This document shows positions 1 through 7,086 of a stretch of 43,256 bases of DNA, in pieces. The stretch comes from Candidatus Poribacteria bacterium. GTDB taxonomy: Bacteria > Poribacteria > WGA-4E > WGA-3G. Under the pieces are notes generated by a model. That model ran no database searches and had not been told where the DNA came from. It worked only from the letters and a program-made list of their open reading frames with translations. Within the stretch, counting starts at the first letter, position 1; each line of letters begins with the position of its first letter. The stretch lies in assembly GCA_028824685.1 (NCBI GenBank), contig JAPPCZ010000062.1, forward strand, positions 1 to 43,256, read 5' to 3'. Both the position numbers and the translations under genes were made by a program.

Positions 1-2
1 TG

Positions 3-158
3 TTATTTTTACCACCATATTCCCCGGAGTTGAACCCGATTGAGCAGGACTTCGCCAACATCAAGCGAATACGGCAATACAATGCTGAGAAATCTATTCA
101 CGATATTATAAAAGTGTATAATTACGGGTTTTACTATAAAACTACACAGCAGGCGTGA
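3..158 (+). CDS. IS630-family transposase, C-terminal fragment
   Basis: The reading frame is open from the window edge and stops with TGA at 156-158, giving about 51 residues. It contains PPYSPELNPIEQ, the conserved block around the last acidic catalytic residue (the E of the DDE triad) of IS630/Tc1-type transposases, which cut and rejoin element ends. The rest of the gene lies to the left of the window, so it cannot be judged whether the element is intact. No terminal inverted repeat could be identified downstream of the stop without the partner end. Confidence 0.85.
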   Translation, partial: LFLPPYSPELNPIEQDFANIKRIRQYNAEKSIHDIIKVYNYGFYYKTTQQA

Positions 159-212
159 AAAATGCGTCACGGACAATCTGAAAACTTTTTTTGATGAATT
201 AACAAAAAAATG

Positions 213-241
213 TTGACAGGAAACGTAAAAAGTATTATAAT
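213..241 (+). promoter_or_regulatory. Strong sigma-70-type promoter
   Basis: TTGACA at 213-218 and TATAAT at 236-241 are separated by exactly 17 bases, a full match to the housekeeping-sigma consensus. Transcription would start near 248 and leave a leader of about 190 nt before the ATG at 439. It lies just downstream of the transposase tail, so it could either belong to the local gene pair or have arrived with the element. Confidence 0.75.
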
Positions 242-249
242 ACCTGTAT

Positions 250-398
250 CTACTAAACGAGTTACAATTCTGGGTATCCTTTATCTAACATATATTAGGT
301 AACTCGCTTTAGTAGGCAGGGATGCCCATCACTTTTTAAATACGGGTAACCCTACCGCTAAAGCAACCGATAACGGAAGCCCATACAACTGAAACGCT
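250..398 (+). promoter_or_regulatory. Structured 5' leader upstream of the 439-2247 gene pair
   Basis: Bases 250-265 pair with 299-315 in a roughly 16-bp stem with one bulged base. Further short self-complementary segments follow (around 315-327, 343-356 and CCGATAACGG near 367-376). The region sits between a consensus promoter and the SD of the next gene, which is the position of a riboswitch or attenuator. I could not match it to a riboswitch class I know, and there is no poly-T tract after the main stem that would make it a plain terminator. Confidence 0.45.
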
Positions 399-438
399 AT
401 GCGCTAATCACGTGTAGCAGAACAATTGGAGGTGAAAG

Positions 439-1209
439 ATGCTTCGCGACATCTTCAGAAATAAATGGATACTGGGCGGTATAGCCCTTTTGATTATTAT
501 TGCCGGTGGGTGTTATTTTTACTATCAATACACCACTGCGCAATATGAAAAACAGGCTGCCGAAACTGCTGAATTCGCGCGCCAATGGAAGATAAATCAG
601 GAATCGAAAACAAAAAACGAGGTGGAACGGACATCTAACAACAGACAAGATGACGCGTCCCCCCAAACGTTAGCAGAGGAACAGGAGGAAACTAAAAAGC
701 TAACACATACGGATATAATGAACCTACCGCTTAAGCAAAGAAAGAGTATATTTAACAGCTTTTATACACAGCACGGGCTAAAACCTCCCCCACGGGGATA
801 TATGTACTTGTGGGAGCGCCCAGGTATTCCACTTTTAGATGAAAACGGTAAACCGATTCTTCATAAAAGACACGAGCCCATTGTTAAGTTAAAAACAGCT
901 AAAGCATTTTCACCAACTGCTGAAGAATATGAAATGCTAAAAGCGCTGGATATAGAAGCTGGATCGCAGAGAGTTCTAGGCAATACTGCAAAGGCAGAAC
1001 AACTTGAATCAGAATATAATCAGCTCTATAGCGAGGTCATGAGAGAACGTCCTGTGGCAGGAAGAACAATTTGGGTTGCCCCAAAATCCAAAAAGGAAAG
1101 CGACCCAGATAAACCAGACCGCATAATGAAAGAAAAATTAAGATCTGCGCTTATAGATCAAGGTTTTTCTGATTTAATTCCAATATTAGAAGAAATAGGA
1201 GAATTATAA
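439..1209 (+). CDS. Membrane-anchored protein of unknown function
   Basis: 256 residues. A basic start is followed by one hydrophobic segment (about residues 10-30), then a charged, Q/E/K-rich stretch (about 35-90) that looks like a linker or coiled coil, and a soluble C-terminal part, so a signal-anchor with an exported body is likely. Residues around 105-150 are rich in proline, glycine and aromatic residues (KPPPRGYMYLWERPG). I do not recognise a family. The start is well supported: GGAGGTGA lies at 428-435, ahead of ATG 439. The stop TAA directly abuts the ATG of the next gene, so the two are almost certainly co-transcribed and translationally coupled. The upstream consensus promoter and folded leader suggest regulated expression. 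Confidence 0.75.
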   Translation: MLRDIFRNKWILGGIALLIIIAGGCYFYYQYTTAQYEKQAAETAEFARQWKINQESKTKNEVERTSNNRQDDASPQTLAEEQEETKKLTHTDIMNLPLKQRKSIFNSFYTQHGLKPPPRGYMYLWERPGIPLLDENGKPILHKRHEPIVKLKTAKAFSPTAEEYEMLKALDIEAGSQRVLGNTAKAEQLESEYNQLYSEVMRERPVAGRTIWVAPKSKKESDPDKPDRIMKEKLRSALIDQGFSDLIPILEEIGEL

Positions 1210-2247
1210 ATGTATAAACGAAGTTACATCATTCTATCCCTAATCCTTATTGCTTTATTCGTCATATCAATGTCAACACATTTATACGCACACAAGTGGG
1301 GATGGAGAGCATGGGTTGACCACGACAACGTTTCGAAATTTTTAAAAGCAACAAAAACACAAATCACCTGTAATATATCAAATAATCAAATCTTTTCTAA
1401 GAAAGACTACTATTACAGTGATGGTTATTTCCACAGTAGCAGTGGGTGGTACCCGAGTCTCAAAAACCCTGCTAAAATTTCAATATCAGGCGAGGCGCAT
1501 GGACTTGGCTATGCACAGATACTATTTTATGGGAACGTAGATAATCAGAAATTTGGAGATATCAAAGATTTGGGTTCTGAAATAGACATCGGATCGGTTT
1601 TCCTGTTCATAGCGAATGAGGCTCATGACGCAGATGTTAGTACTTCAGAAAGTGTTACCTACACAGCGAGTAATGGCACGCATAATTGGAATGGTTCTGG
1701 TACTATCTACTACACCCCTATTTACTTTAAGATACGTGTCGGATTACCTGTGGGCATCAGTGGCACATGGGAAGATGGTGCCACTTGGTCATCCAGTGGC
1801 TCAGCTGGAGGAAGTTGGAAAATCATTGATACAGATGCCACCCTTAGTTATCCCAAATATCCTTCGACCGGTAGTGGTAGCACGCCTACGAGCAGCACGC
1901 CGTCAACGCCTTCCACGCCGTCGACCCCGACAGAAACGGATAATAGCGATGACGATGACAACAACGGCAATTCGGGGTCAAATGATTTGTATGCTTCGGA
2001 TGGTAATTATACGCTATACGCAGGTGATACGCATAATGCGACTTGTGTGACGCATTCGCCCTATAGTTATGTCGCGTGGTATGTAGATGATTTTCTGTGG
2101 GAAACCGACGATAATCCCGACGGCACGTCAACAGAAGCTTCCTTCAGTCATACTTTTGATGACCCTGGCACGTATACCATTAAGGTTCAAATCCAAATCT
2201 TGAACGGTGCTTACAGCACAGAGAGTTACACTCTCACGGTGGAGTAG
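1210..2247 (+). CDS. Exported protein with C-terminal PKD-like domain
   Basis: 345 residues. Residues 1-28 form a typical signal peptide (KR, long hydrophobic core, ending around LYAHK). A region rich in Gly, Ser, Trp and Tyr follows to about residue 210 with no recognised family. Then comes a low-complexity linker of TP/SP repeats and an Asp/Asn run (about 218-255). The last 85 residues look like a PKD/Ig-like beta sandwich, with a typical tail (FDDPGTYTIKVQI). Such domains usually mediate binding or spacing on cell-surface proteins. The ATG directly follows the upstream gene's TAA, with AGGAG just before it. A hairpin terminator follows, so this is the last gene of a two-gene unit. The role is unknown. 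Confidence 0.75.
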   Translation: MYKRSYIILSLILIALFVISMSTHLYAHKWGWRAWVDHDNVSKFLKATKTQITCNISNNQIFSKKDYYYSDGYFHSSSGWYPSLKNPAKISISGEAHGLGYAQILFYGNVDNQKFGDIKDLGSEIDIGSVFLFIANEAHDADVSTSESVTYTASNGTHNWNGSGTIYYTPIYFKIRVGLPVGISGTWEDGATWSSSGSAGGSWKIIDTDATLSYPKYPSTGSGSTPTSSTPSTPSTPSTPTETDNSDDDDNNGNSGSNDLYASDGNYTLYAGDTHNATCVTHSPYSYVAWYVDDFLWETDDNPDGTSTEASFSHTFDDPGTYTIKVQIQILNGAYSTESYTLTVE

Positions 2248-2268
2248 CTGACTTTATTTTATACCTTT

Positions 2269-2311
2269 ACAGGCAGGTATCCTTTATTTTTGGTATCTGC
2301 CTGTTTTTTTT
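2269..2311 (+). terminator. Rho-independent terminator
   Basis: ACAGGCAGGTATCC pairs with GGTATCTGCCTGT across an AT-rich loop, followed by a run of eight T. It lies 22 nt after the stop of the PKD-like gene and between convergent genes. The reverse strand has no comparable T-run, so it mainly serves the + strand unit. Confidence 0.85.
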
Positions 2312-2347
2312 ATAAGGCCACCGCCTCTCGATGATGCTTAATATCGT

Positions 2348-3190
2348 TTAGGATTCCATCTTTCCCAATGCTGCCGGTGGACGCGATCTCCCGACAAATC
2401 CAGCGAGCACAACCATTGTTAAGATATGTGGAAAACTTTTTATCAACTGATCAGGAATTTGCCACTGATTAGCGAGTTCTAAAGAAGAAGCAAATCCGAA
2501 GAGGAAACACGCAGCAACGCCATAGAGAGGATGCCATTTTCCGAAGATTACTGCTGCAAGCGCTACGTATCCTCGTCCGGCGGAAATACCTTCTGTAAAA
2601 TAATGGACTTCGGATGTGAGGAAACAACCCCCAGTCGCTGCGAAGACTCCACTCAATAGGACACCAAAATACTGCCACTTTGCGCGACTTAAACTGAGTG
2701 TTTTGAGTGCTTCGGTAGATTCCCCTGCAGCACGTAACCGCAAACCCCACGGCGTTTTGAAAAGCAGGATATGGCTCGTTACCATCAATACAGGGAGCAG
2801 ATACACAAGAACACTGTAGGAACCAATGAATGGCAATTCCAGTTCTGGTAACCCTGGCACCCTATCAGTGGTAGGGATGAGATACTCTGTGATACCTAAC
2901 GCCAGAATGTTTATCGCAATACCCGTGACAATTTGTTCAGCATGGAAAGTGATTGTGGCAATAGCATGTAACAAGGCTATTACAACCCCTAAACCGATGC
3001 CAACGGACAATCCAATCCAAGCAGAACCTGATGCCTGTGCACCAACCACATAACCGTACGCCCCGATGAGCATCATCCCTTCAAGCGCAATGTTAATAAT
3101 GCCTGAACGTTCGGAATAAATTCCACCGAGTGCAGCAAAACCGAGTGGTATTGTCATTCGCAATGTGCTTGGAATCAAATCTAAAATCAT
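2348..3190 (-). CDS. ABC transporter permease, nucleoside/simple-sugar (NupQ/YufQ-like)
   Basis: 280 residues, multi-pass membrane protein of the BPD_transp_2 superfamily. The N-terminus with AALGGIYSERSGIINIALEG and the segment EQIVTGIAINILALG are typical of the smaller permease in importers that use a BmpA/Med lipoprotein for nucleosides or simple sugars. It would form half of the membrane channel with the neighbouring permease. Its ATG overlaps the TGA of that gene (ATGA), indicating translational coupling. Missing from this neighbourhood are the ATPase with two nucleotide-binding domains and the substrate-binding lipoprotein that usually share the operon. The substrate cannot be told from sequence. 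Confidence 0.85.
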   Translation of the reverse strand: MILDLIPSTLRMTIPLGFAALGGIYSERSGIINIALEGMMLIGAYGYVVGAQASGSAWIGLSVGIGLGVVIALLHAIATITFHAEQIVTGIAINILALGITEYLIPTTDRVPGLPELELPFIGSYSVLVYLLPVLMVTSHILLFKTPWGLRLRAAGESTEALKTLSLSRAKWQYFGVLLSGVFAATGGCFLTSEVHYFTEGISAGRGYVALAAVIFGKWHPLYGVAACFLFGFASSLELANQWQIPDQLIKSFPHILTMVVLAGFVGRSRPPAALGKMES

Positions 3191-4317
3191 CCGTTATTTC
3201 TCTTTGAAATGCCTTCCATGCAGACTAACCCGATAATCAGTAATCCTTGACCGGCAAGAAATAAACCGCGCGGCACTTCTAATATAAGTTCTATATCTAA
3301 TGCCACTTTATTAAGTAAACCAAATAACAGTGCAGCTGCAAATACACCAAACGGATGATTTCTACCCAAGAGAGCAACAGCAATTCCGGTGAAACCCCAT
3401 CCAGATGAAAAACCATCTAAGAATCTGTACCGATACCCCATAACGTCTGCAACACCTGCTAACCCAGCAATTGCGCCGCTCAGTGCCATTACCCATACTG
3501 TCACGGCACGAGGATTTATCCCTCCGTATTCAGCAACTTCTGGCGCGTTGCCTACTAAACGGAGCTCGTATCCCCATCGGGTATACTTTAAAAAGATATA
3601 ACATGAAATTACACAAGCACAAGCGAGCAAAAAACTGGCATTTAGCAGGTTGCTTTGTGGAAGAAAAGTTAAGATGCCTGCTAAACGAGGTAAATGCGCT
3701 GCATCATGAATCTGAGACGTTTGTGGAATCATCTGATTTGGTTCTCTGTATACAGATGTGACAAGGAAATTCGTAAGGGCAAACGCAATGAAGTTCATCA
3801 TAATAGTGTTGATAACTTCGTGCGCTCCGAATTTCGCTTTTAAGTAGCCGGGAACCGCGCCCCAAAAAGCGCCTGTAATCATTGCAGTTCCGATGCATAG
3901 TGGCACTAATAGAACAGAAGGCAGAGACAGATGCATGCCAATCCACGTTGCCGCAAAGGCTGCGACATAGAGTTGTCCTTCGCAGCCGATATTAAACAAT
4001 CCACCCTTATACCCTACAGCGACAGCAAGTCCGGTAAAAATAAGTGGTGTCGCATTAAATAATACACTGCCGACTTCATCAAAACTGGAAAACCCACTGA
4101 TAAAGATTGTCGTATAAAACTCCCACGGATTCTGACTCCTTAAGATTAGTACAATCCCACATAAAAGAAAAAAACCGCAGATAGCAAGTAGCGGCGGCAA
4201 AAGGTTACGAATCAATTGTCGAATCTGAAGAATCAGACTGTTGAAGAACGTAATGAAAGATTGGCGGATATTCAAAATCTTCTCAGAAAGGTGGAGTCTA
4301 AAACCAGAGTCATTCAA
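3187..4317 (-). CDS. ABC transporter permease, nucleoside/simple-sugar (NupP/YufP-like)
   Basis: 376 residues with about ten membrane segments starting near residue 40. Motifs include GYKGGLFNIGCEGQ and EVINTIMMNFIA, characteristic of the larger permease of BmpA-type nucleoside/sugar importers. It precedes and overlaps the partner permease. The start is uncertain. The longest frame begins at TTG 4317 with no good SD, and its first bases share a motif (CAGAGYCATTCAAT on the opposite strand) with other intergenic repeats, so the first 20-40 basic residues may be repeat-derived and translation may begin further in. The ATPase and binding protein are not adjacent: the upstream 1.3 kb has no gene. 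Confidence 0.8.
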   Translation of the reverse strand: MNDSGFRLHLSEKILNIRQSFITFFNSLILQIRQLIRNLLPPLLAICGFFLLCGIVLILRSQNPWEFYTTIFISGFSSFDEVGSVLFNATPLIFTGLAVAVGYKGGLFNIGCEGQLYVAAFAATWIGMHLSLPSVLLVPLCIGTAMITGAFWGAVPGYLKAKFGAHEVINTIMMNFIAFALTNFLVTSVYREPNQMIPQTSQIHDAAHLPRLAGILTFLPQSNLLNASFLLACACVISCYIFLKYTRWGYELRLVGNAPEVAEYGGINPRAVTVWVMALSGAIAGLAGVADVMGYRYRFLDGFSSGWGFTGIAVALLGRNHPFGVFAAALLFGLLNKVALDIELILEVPRGLFLAGQGLLIIGLVCMEGISKRNNG

Positions 4318-4653
4318 TTCTCACATGATTTCTTCCTTACCAAAACTCCAAACTCACGATCCTCCAAGATGCGGAAAACAAAATACGCATTCAACCGAAA
4401 TTCAAAAAACGCGTCAACACAATTTTTTCAACAAACTTATTGGAAATATATTGGATATCTATTGTCCGGCAACAACAAAAACTTCTGGCTATCACCTATA
4501 ACAAGGGTATAATATCAGTTAGAAAAAGAAAACGATCCTAAACACTAATAGAACCAGACCCAAAATCTTGAGCAAAACATATAGGTGAGAATTTTGAAAT
4601 TACTTGGCAAAAAATGGCAGAGAATCCAACAAATCGGAAGCGCACTGAAAACT

Positions 4654-4788
4654 ACAACCTATCTCATAAATAGTTGGAAGGGTTTGTAACCCGATTTCAA
4701 AATCCTGTAGGAGCGATCTCCGAATCGCGACCTGTCGGGAATCGGAGTTCCCTCCTACAAAGAGAATCAACTGATAACGAACCAACAA
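4654..4788 (+). repeat. Dispersed repeat copy 1 (partner at window right end)
   Basis: Near-identical to 43121-43256 in the same orientation, starting ACAACCTATCTCATAAATAG and ending with AACCAACAA. The most divergent part is a short stretch around 4675-4695. The core, 4707-4758, is an imperfect palindrome: GTAGGAGCGATCTCCGAATC against GGAATCGGAGTTCCCTCCTAC. Its arms differ at four positions, each mismatch being a C/C, T/T, A/A or G/G type. No coding content. It has the size and shape of a REP/MITE-like element. Confidence 0.85.
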
Positions 4789-4970
4789 ATCCTATTTATG
4801 AGATACGCTATAAGCATGTCGCTGAAAATTATACCAATTTCGACATAATTATTGAAAAATCGTCAAAGTTGCGTAAGTACGAAATTTAAAATTAATACCT
4901 TAATAAAAAATCCTTTCTAAACCCAGTCAGAGATTGAGTTTAGGGCAATTTTCAAAAAGTTACCACGGTA

Positions 4971-5000
4971 TCAAAAAAGTTACCAAATGGTAACTTTTGA
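4971..5000. repeat. Short perfect hairpin
   Basis: AAAAGTTACC and GGTAACTTTT form a 10-bp stem around an AAAT loop. A partial direct copy of the left arm (CAAAAAGTTACC) lies about 20 nt upstream. No gene ends here, so it is more likely a repeat or binding-site cluster than a terminator. Confidence 0.55.
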
Positions 5001-5165
5001 GTAGCAGCAATTTCCACATTGCGGTAGCAGCATCAATGAATTGCTACTTCATAACTCAAACGGATAATATATCAACAATTGAATGCCTCTGAGGCTAAAA
5101 CCAGGGTTATTCAGTTTTCAGTTTTTCTGTGTATTTTATTACAAACATTAATTTTTTATAGTCGC

Positions 5166-5258
5166 ATTGTAGGTCGGGTAGAGCGAAGCGACACCCGACA
5201 TGATCGCACTGCCACACTGAGATTGTCGGGTGTCGCTTCGCTCTACCCGACCTACAAT
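5166..5258. repeat. Perfect 35-bp inverted repeat (palindromic MITE/REP-like element)
   Basis: Arms 5166-5200 and 5224-5258 are exact reverse complements, starting ATTGTAGGTCGGGTAGAGCG, with a 23-nt spacer. The GTAGGTCGGGTAGAGCGAAGCG type of arm is, from memory, shared by short palindromic elements in many unrelated bacteria. Nothing in it is coding. Confidence 0.9.
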
Positions 5259-5329
5259 ATAAACTCTCAGTAAAATCTATTAACCGATTATTCTTAAAAC
5301 TAAATACCTCTGGGCTAAATCACAAAAAA

Positions 5330-5358
5330 TTGACAGTTTATCGCGAACATGATATTAT
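5330..5358 (+). promoter_or_regulatory. Sigma-70-type promoter for the DegT/glpD/VWA unit
   Basis: TTGACA at 5330-5335 and TATTAT at 5353-5358 with a 17-base spacer. The next gene starts at 5645, leaving a leader of about 280 nt. The leader opens with a hairpin (ATAGGACGTAA against TTACGTTTCCTAT, 5361-5400). It also holds a half copy of the GTAGGAGGGAACTC repeat at 5512-5525 and a motif fragment at 5466-5490. Confidence 0.7.
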
Positions 5359-5644
5359 GTATAGGACGTAAACTTAGTGCGGACTTATTACGTTTCCTAT
5401 TTATCAAGTTAACGAGTGTTGTTAGTATAACACAGACTTGACATTAAGGCAATTTTTTTGGATTTTCCACTCAGAGCCATTCAATTGTCGAGTTTCCCGT
5501 TTAATTGTATTGTAGGAGGGAACTCAAAATGTCCTGTTAATTCTAAAGTTCGCTATAATTTAATGTCTTTCTTCCGCATATAGAACGAGTTCTTTTATTT
5601 CCTGAATTAGGAAACCCTCACAAATCAAGCACAGGCAAATTACA

Positions 5645-7075
5645 ATGAAAAACAAGCATCTTTCTAACACTGAGATTGATAGAAAAACCCTTCCCGCGAT
5701 TTTAGGTGGAAAACCAGTCTTTGAAATTTCAGAAGAAATACCTTTTCCAAAACTGGATCAGTGGAAGCAAATAACAGAAGCAGAGGCACAGATAGCCTAT
5801 GAAATGACATTACGGAATGAACTGTCCAGTGGGTCTTCCGTTGTTCAGGAATTTGAGCGAACTTGGCGTGAACGCCATCAAACCCAATTCGCTATGAGTC
5901 TAAGCAACGGTACTGCTGCACTACATAGTGCAATGTTTGGACTCGGGGTAGGTCCCGGTGATGAAGTTATCTGTCCTACCTATACATGGATGGGTTCTAT
6001 AACGCCTGCACTCATGCTAAATGCAAGACCTGTTTTTTGTGAAGTTGACCCCAGAACGTTGGTTATTGATGTTGATGATGTCCGACAGCGTGTTACAACG
6101 CGGACAAAAGCAATTGTCGCGGTACATTTGTGGGGTAACGTGTGTGATATGGACGCTTTAATGGCACTCAGTGAAGAAACCGGTGTTCCTGTGATTGAGG
6201 ACTGCTCGCACGCACACGGGGCATCTTATAAGGGCAAACCGTGTGGCAGTATCGGACATGCAGGGGCATGGAGTTTGCAAGGGAGCAAAGCGGTGAGTGC
6301 CGGTGAAGGTGGCATGCTCGCTACAAATGACCACACGGTTTTTGAACGTGCCTGTTTATTGGGGCAAGTCAATCGTGTTATAAATAGTATTGGCGACCCT
6401 GTTTTGGATCCTTCTGCACTTAACTACAGACATCTCCCACCAATGGGATTAGGCGTAAAATATCGGGCGCATCCATTGGCTATCGGCATCGCTTCCGTCC
6501 AGTTACAAAAACTTGATGATCTCAACGCAAACCGTCGTGCATATATTGCAGAAATCAGAGATGGATTGCAAGATATTCCTGGGGTAAGTCCTGTTGAGCG
6601 GTATGCAGGTACGGAACCAGCGGCATTCTTTGGATCTCCCATCCATTACCGTGAAGAAGAGATGAACGGCTTATCAGCACCAATGTTTGCTCACGCGCTA
6701 CGGAAAGAGGGTGTCTTGGCAAATAATAACCCTTATCCGCTGATGGTCGGTGACGGCGTGCCTGTTTTTTCTGGGAGTTTGCCAACAAATAGCAACCCTT
6801 ACCCATTACTTCATACCCTTCCACTCTTTATGAAGGGACTTGATGTCTTTACGAATGGACGAGGACCTCTCTGCACATCTAAAATGGGAGGAGATTATGA
6901 AGGATACGCCGCAGGAGATTTGCCAATTACTGAGAAAGTATGTTCACAGCTGGTGTTCTTACCACTTTTGACGAAACCTGTTCCAAAGGCAGCAGAACAG
7001 ATATTGACGGCAATTCGTAAGATTTCCAATCATGCGGAACTGTTAGCAAATGCCCTGAAAAATGACACGGTATAA
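5645..7075 (+). CDS. DegT/DnrJ/EryC1/StrS-family PLP-dependent enzyme
   Basis: 476 residues, a fold-type I aminotransferase or dehydratase of the sugar-aminotransferase family. Visible features are the N-terminal GGKP start typical of AHBA-synthase/StrS relatives, SNGTAALHSA (PLP phosphate binding, near 90-100), TYTWMGSITP, the EDCSHAHGA block whose Asp contacts the pyridine nitrogen, and the Schiff-base lysine K215 in GSKAVSAGEGG. It is longer than the usual 370-400 residues, with extra sequence in the C-terminal third. These enzymes usually add an amino group to a nucleotide-linked keto sugar, but no other sugar-nucleotide gene is nearby, so the substrate is unknown. ATG 5645 lacks a clear SD. 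It lies 11 nt ahead of the next gene and is likely co-transcribed with it. Confidence 0.85.
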   Translation: MKNKHLSNTEIDRKTLPAILGGKPVFEISEEIPFPKLDQWKQITEAEAQIAYEMTLRNELSSGSSVVQEFERTWRERHQTQFAMSLSNGTAALHSAMFGLGVGPGDEVICPTYTWMGSITPALMLNARPVFCEVDPRTLVIDVDDVRQRVTTRTKAIVAVHLWGNVCDMDALMALSEETGVPVIEDCSHAHGASYKGKPCGSIGHAGAWSLQGSKAVSAGEGGMLATNDHTVFERACLLGQVNRVINSIGDPVLDPSALNYRHLPPMGLGVKYRAHPLAIGIASVQLQKLDDLNANRRAYIAEIRDGLQDIPGVSPVERYAGTEPAAFFGSPIHYREEEMNGLSAPMFAHALRKEGVLANNNPYPLMVGDGVPVFSGSLPTNSNPYPLLHTLPLFMKGLDVFTNGRGPLCTSKMGGDYEGYAAGDLPITEKVCSQLVFLPLLTKPVPKAAEQILTAIRKISNHAELLANALKNDTV

Positions 7076-7086
7076 AATACTCTAAA

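Larger units (their letters stand above)
4318..5329. other. Gene-free, repeat-rich intergenic region
   Basis: About 1 kb (1.3 kb up to the DegT-type gene) without a convincing coding frame. Short open frames here are AT-rich and run through repeats. It contains the 135-bp dispersed repeat at 4654-4788, a GTTACC hairpin near 4971-5000, an imperfect GTAGCA...TGCTAC inverted pair around 5001-5047, and a perfect 35-bp palindrome at 5166-5258. Motif fragments around 4303-4317 and 5096-5122 resemble pieces found at 5466-5490 and 16200-16220. It separates divergent transcription units and presumably also carries the undetected promoter of the leftward permeases. Confidence 0.7.

Noticed and set aside
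242..430. Assignment of the leader to a known riboswitch (c-di-GMP, cobalamin, TPP, SAM, T-box considered)
   Set aside because: The conserved core sequences of these classes are not present as I remember them, so only an unassigned structured leader is reported.
1616..2050. 144-codon ORF inside the PKD-like gene
   Set aside because: It is a shifted frame with Arg/Met-rich composition produced by the TP/SP repeat linker. The enclosing frame has signal peptide and domain structure.
4216..4512. Small + strand ORF of 98 codons
   Set aside because: It overlaps the permease on the other strand, has no SD or family resemblance, and runs into AT-rich repeat DNA.
5079..5273. Short ORF through the perfect palindrome
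   Set aside because: It reads across a non-coding inverted repeat and lacks an SD; frames through palindromes are often open by chance.
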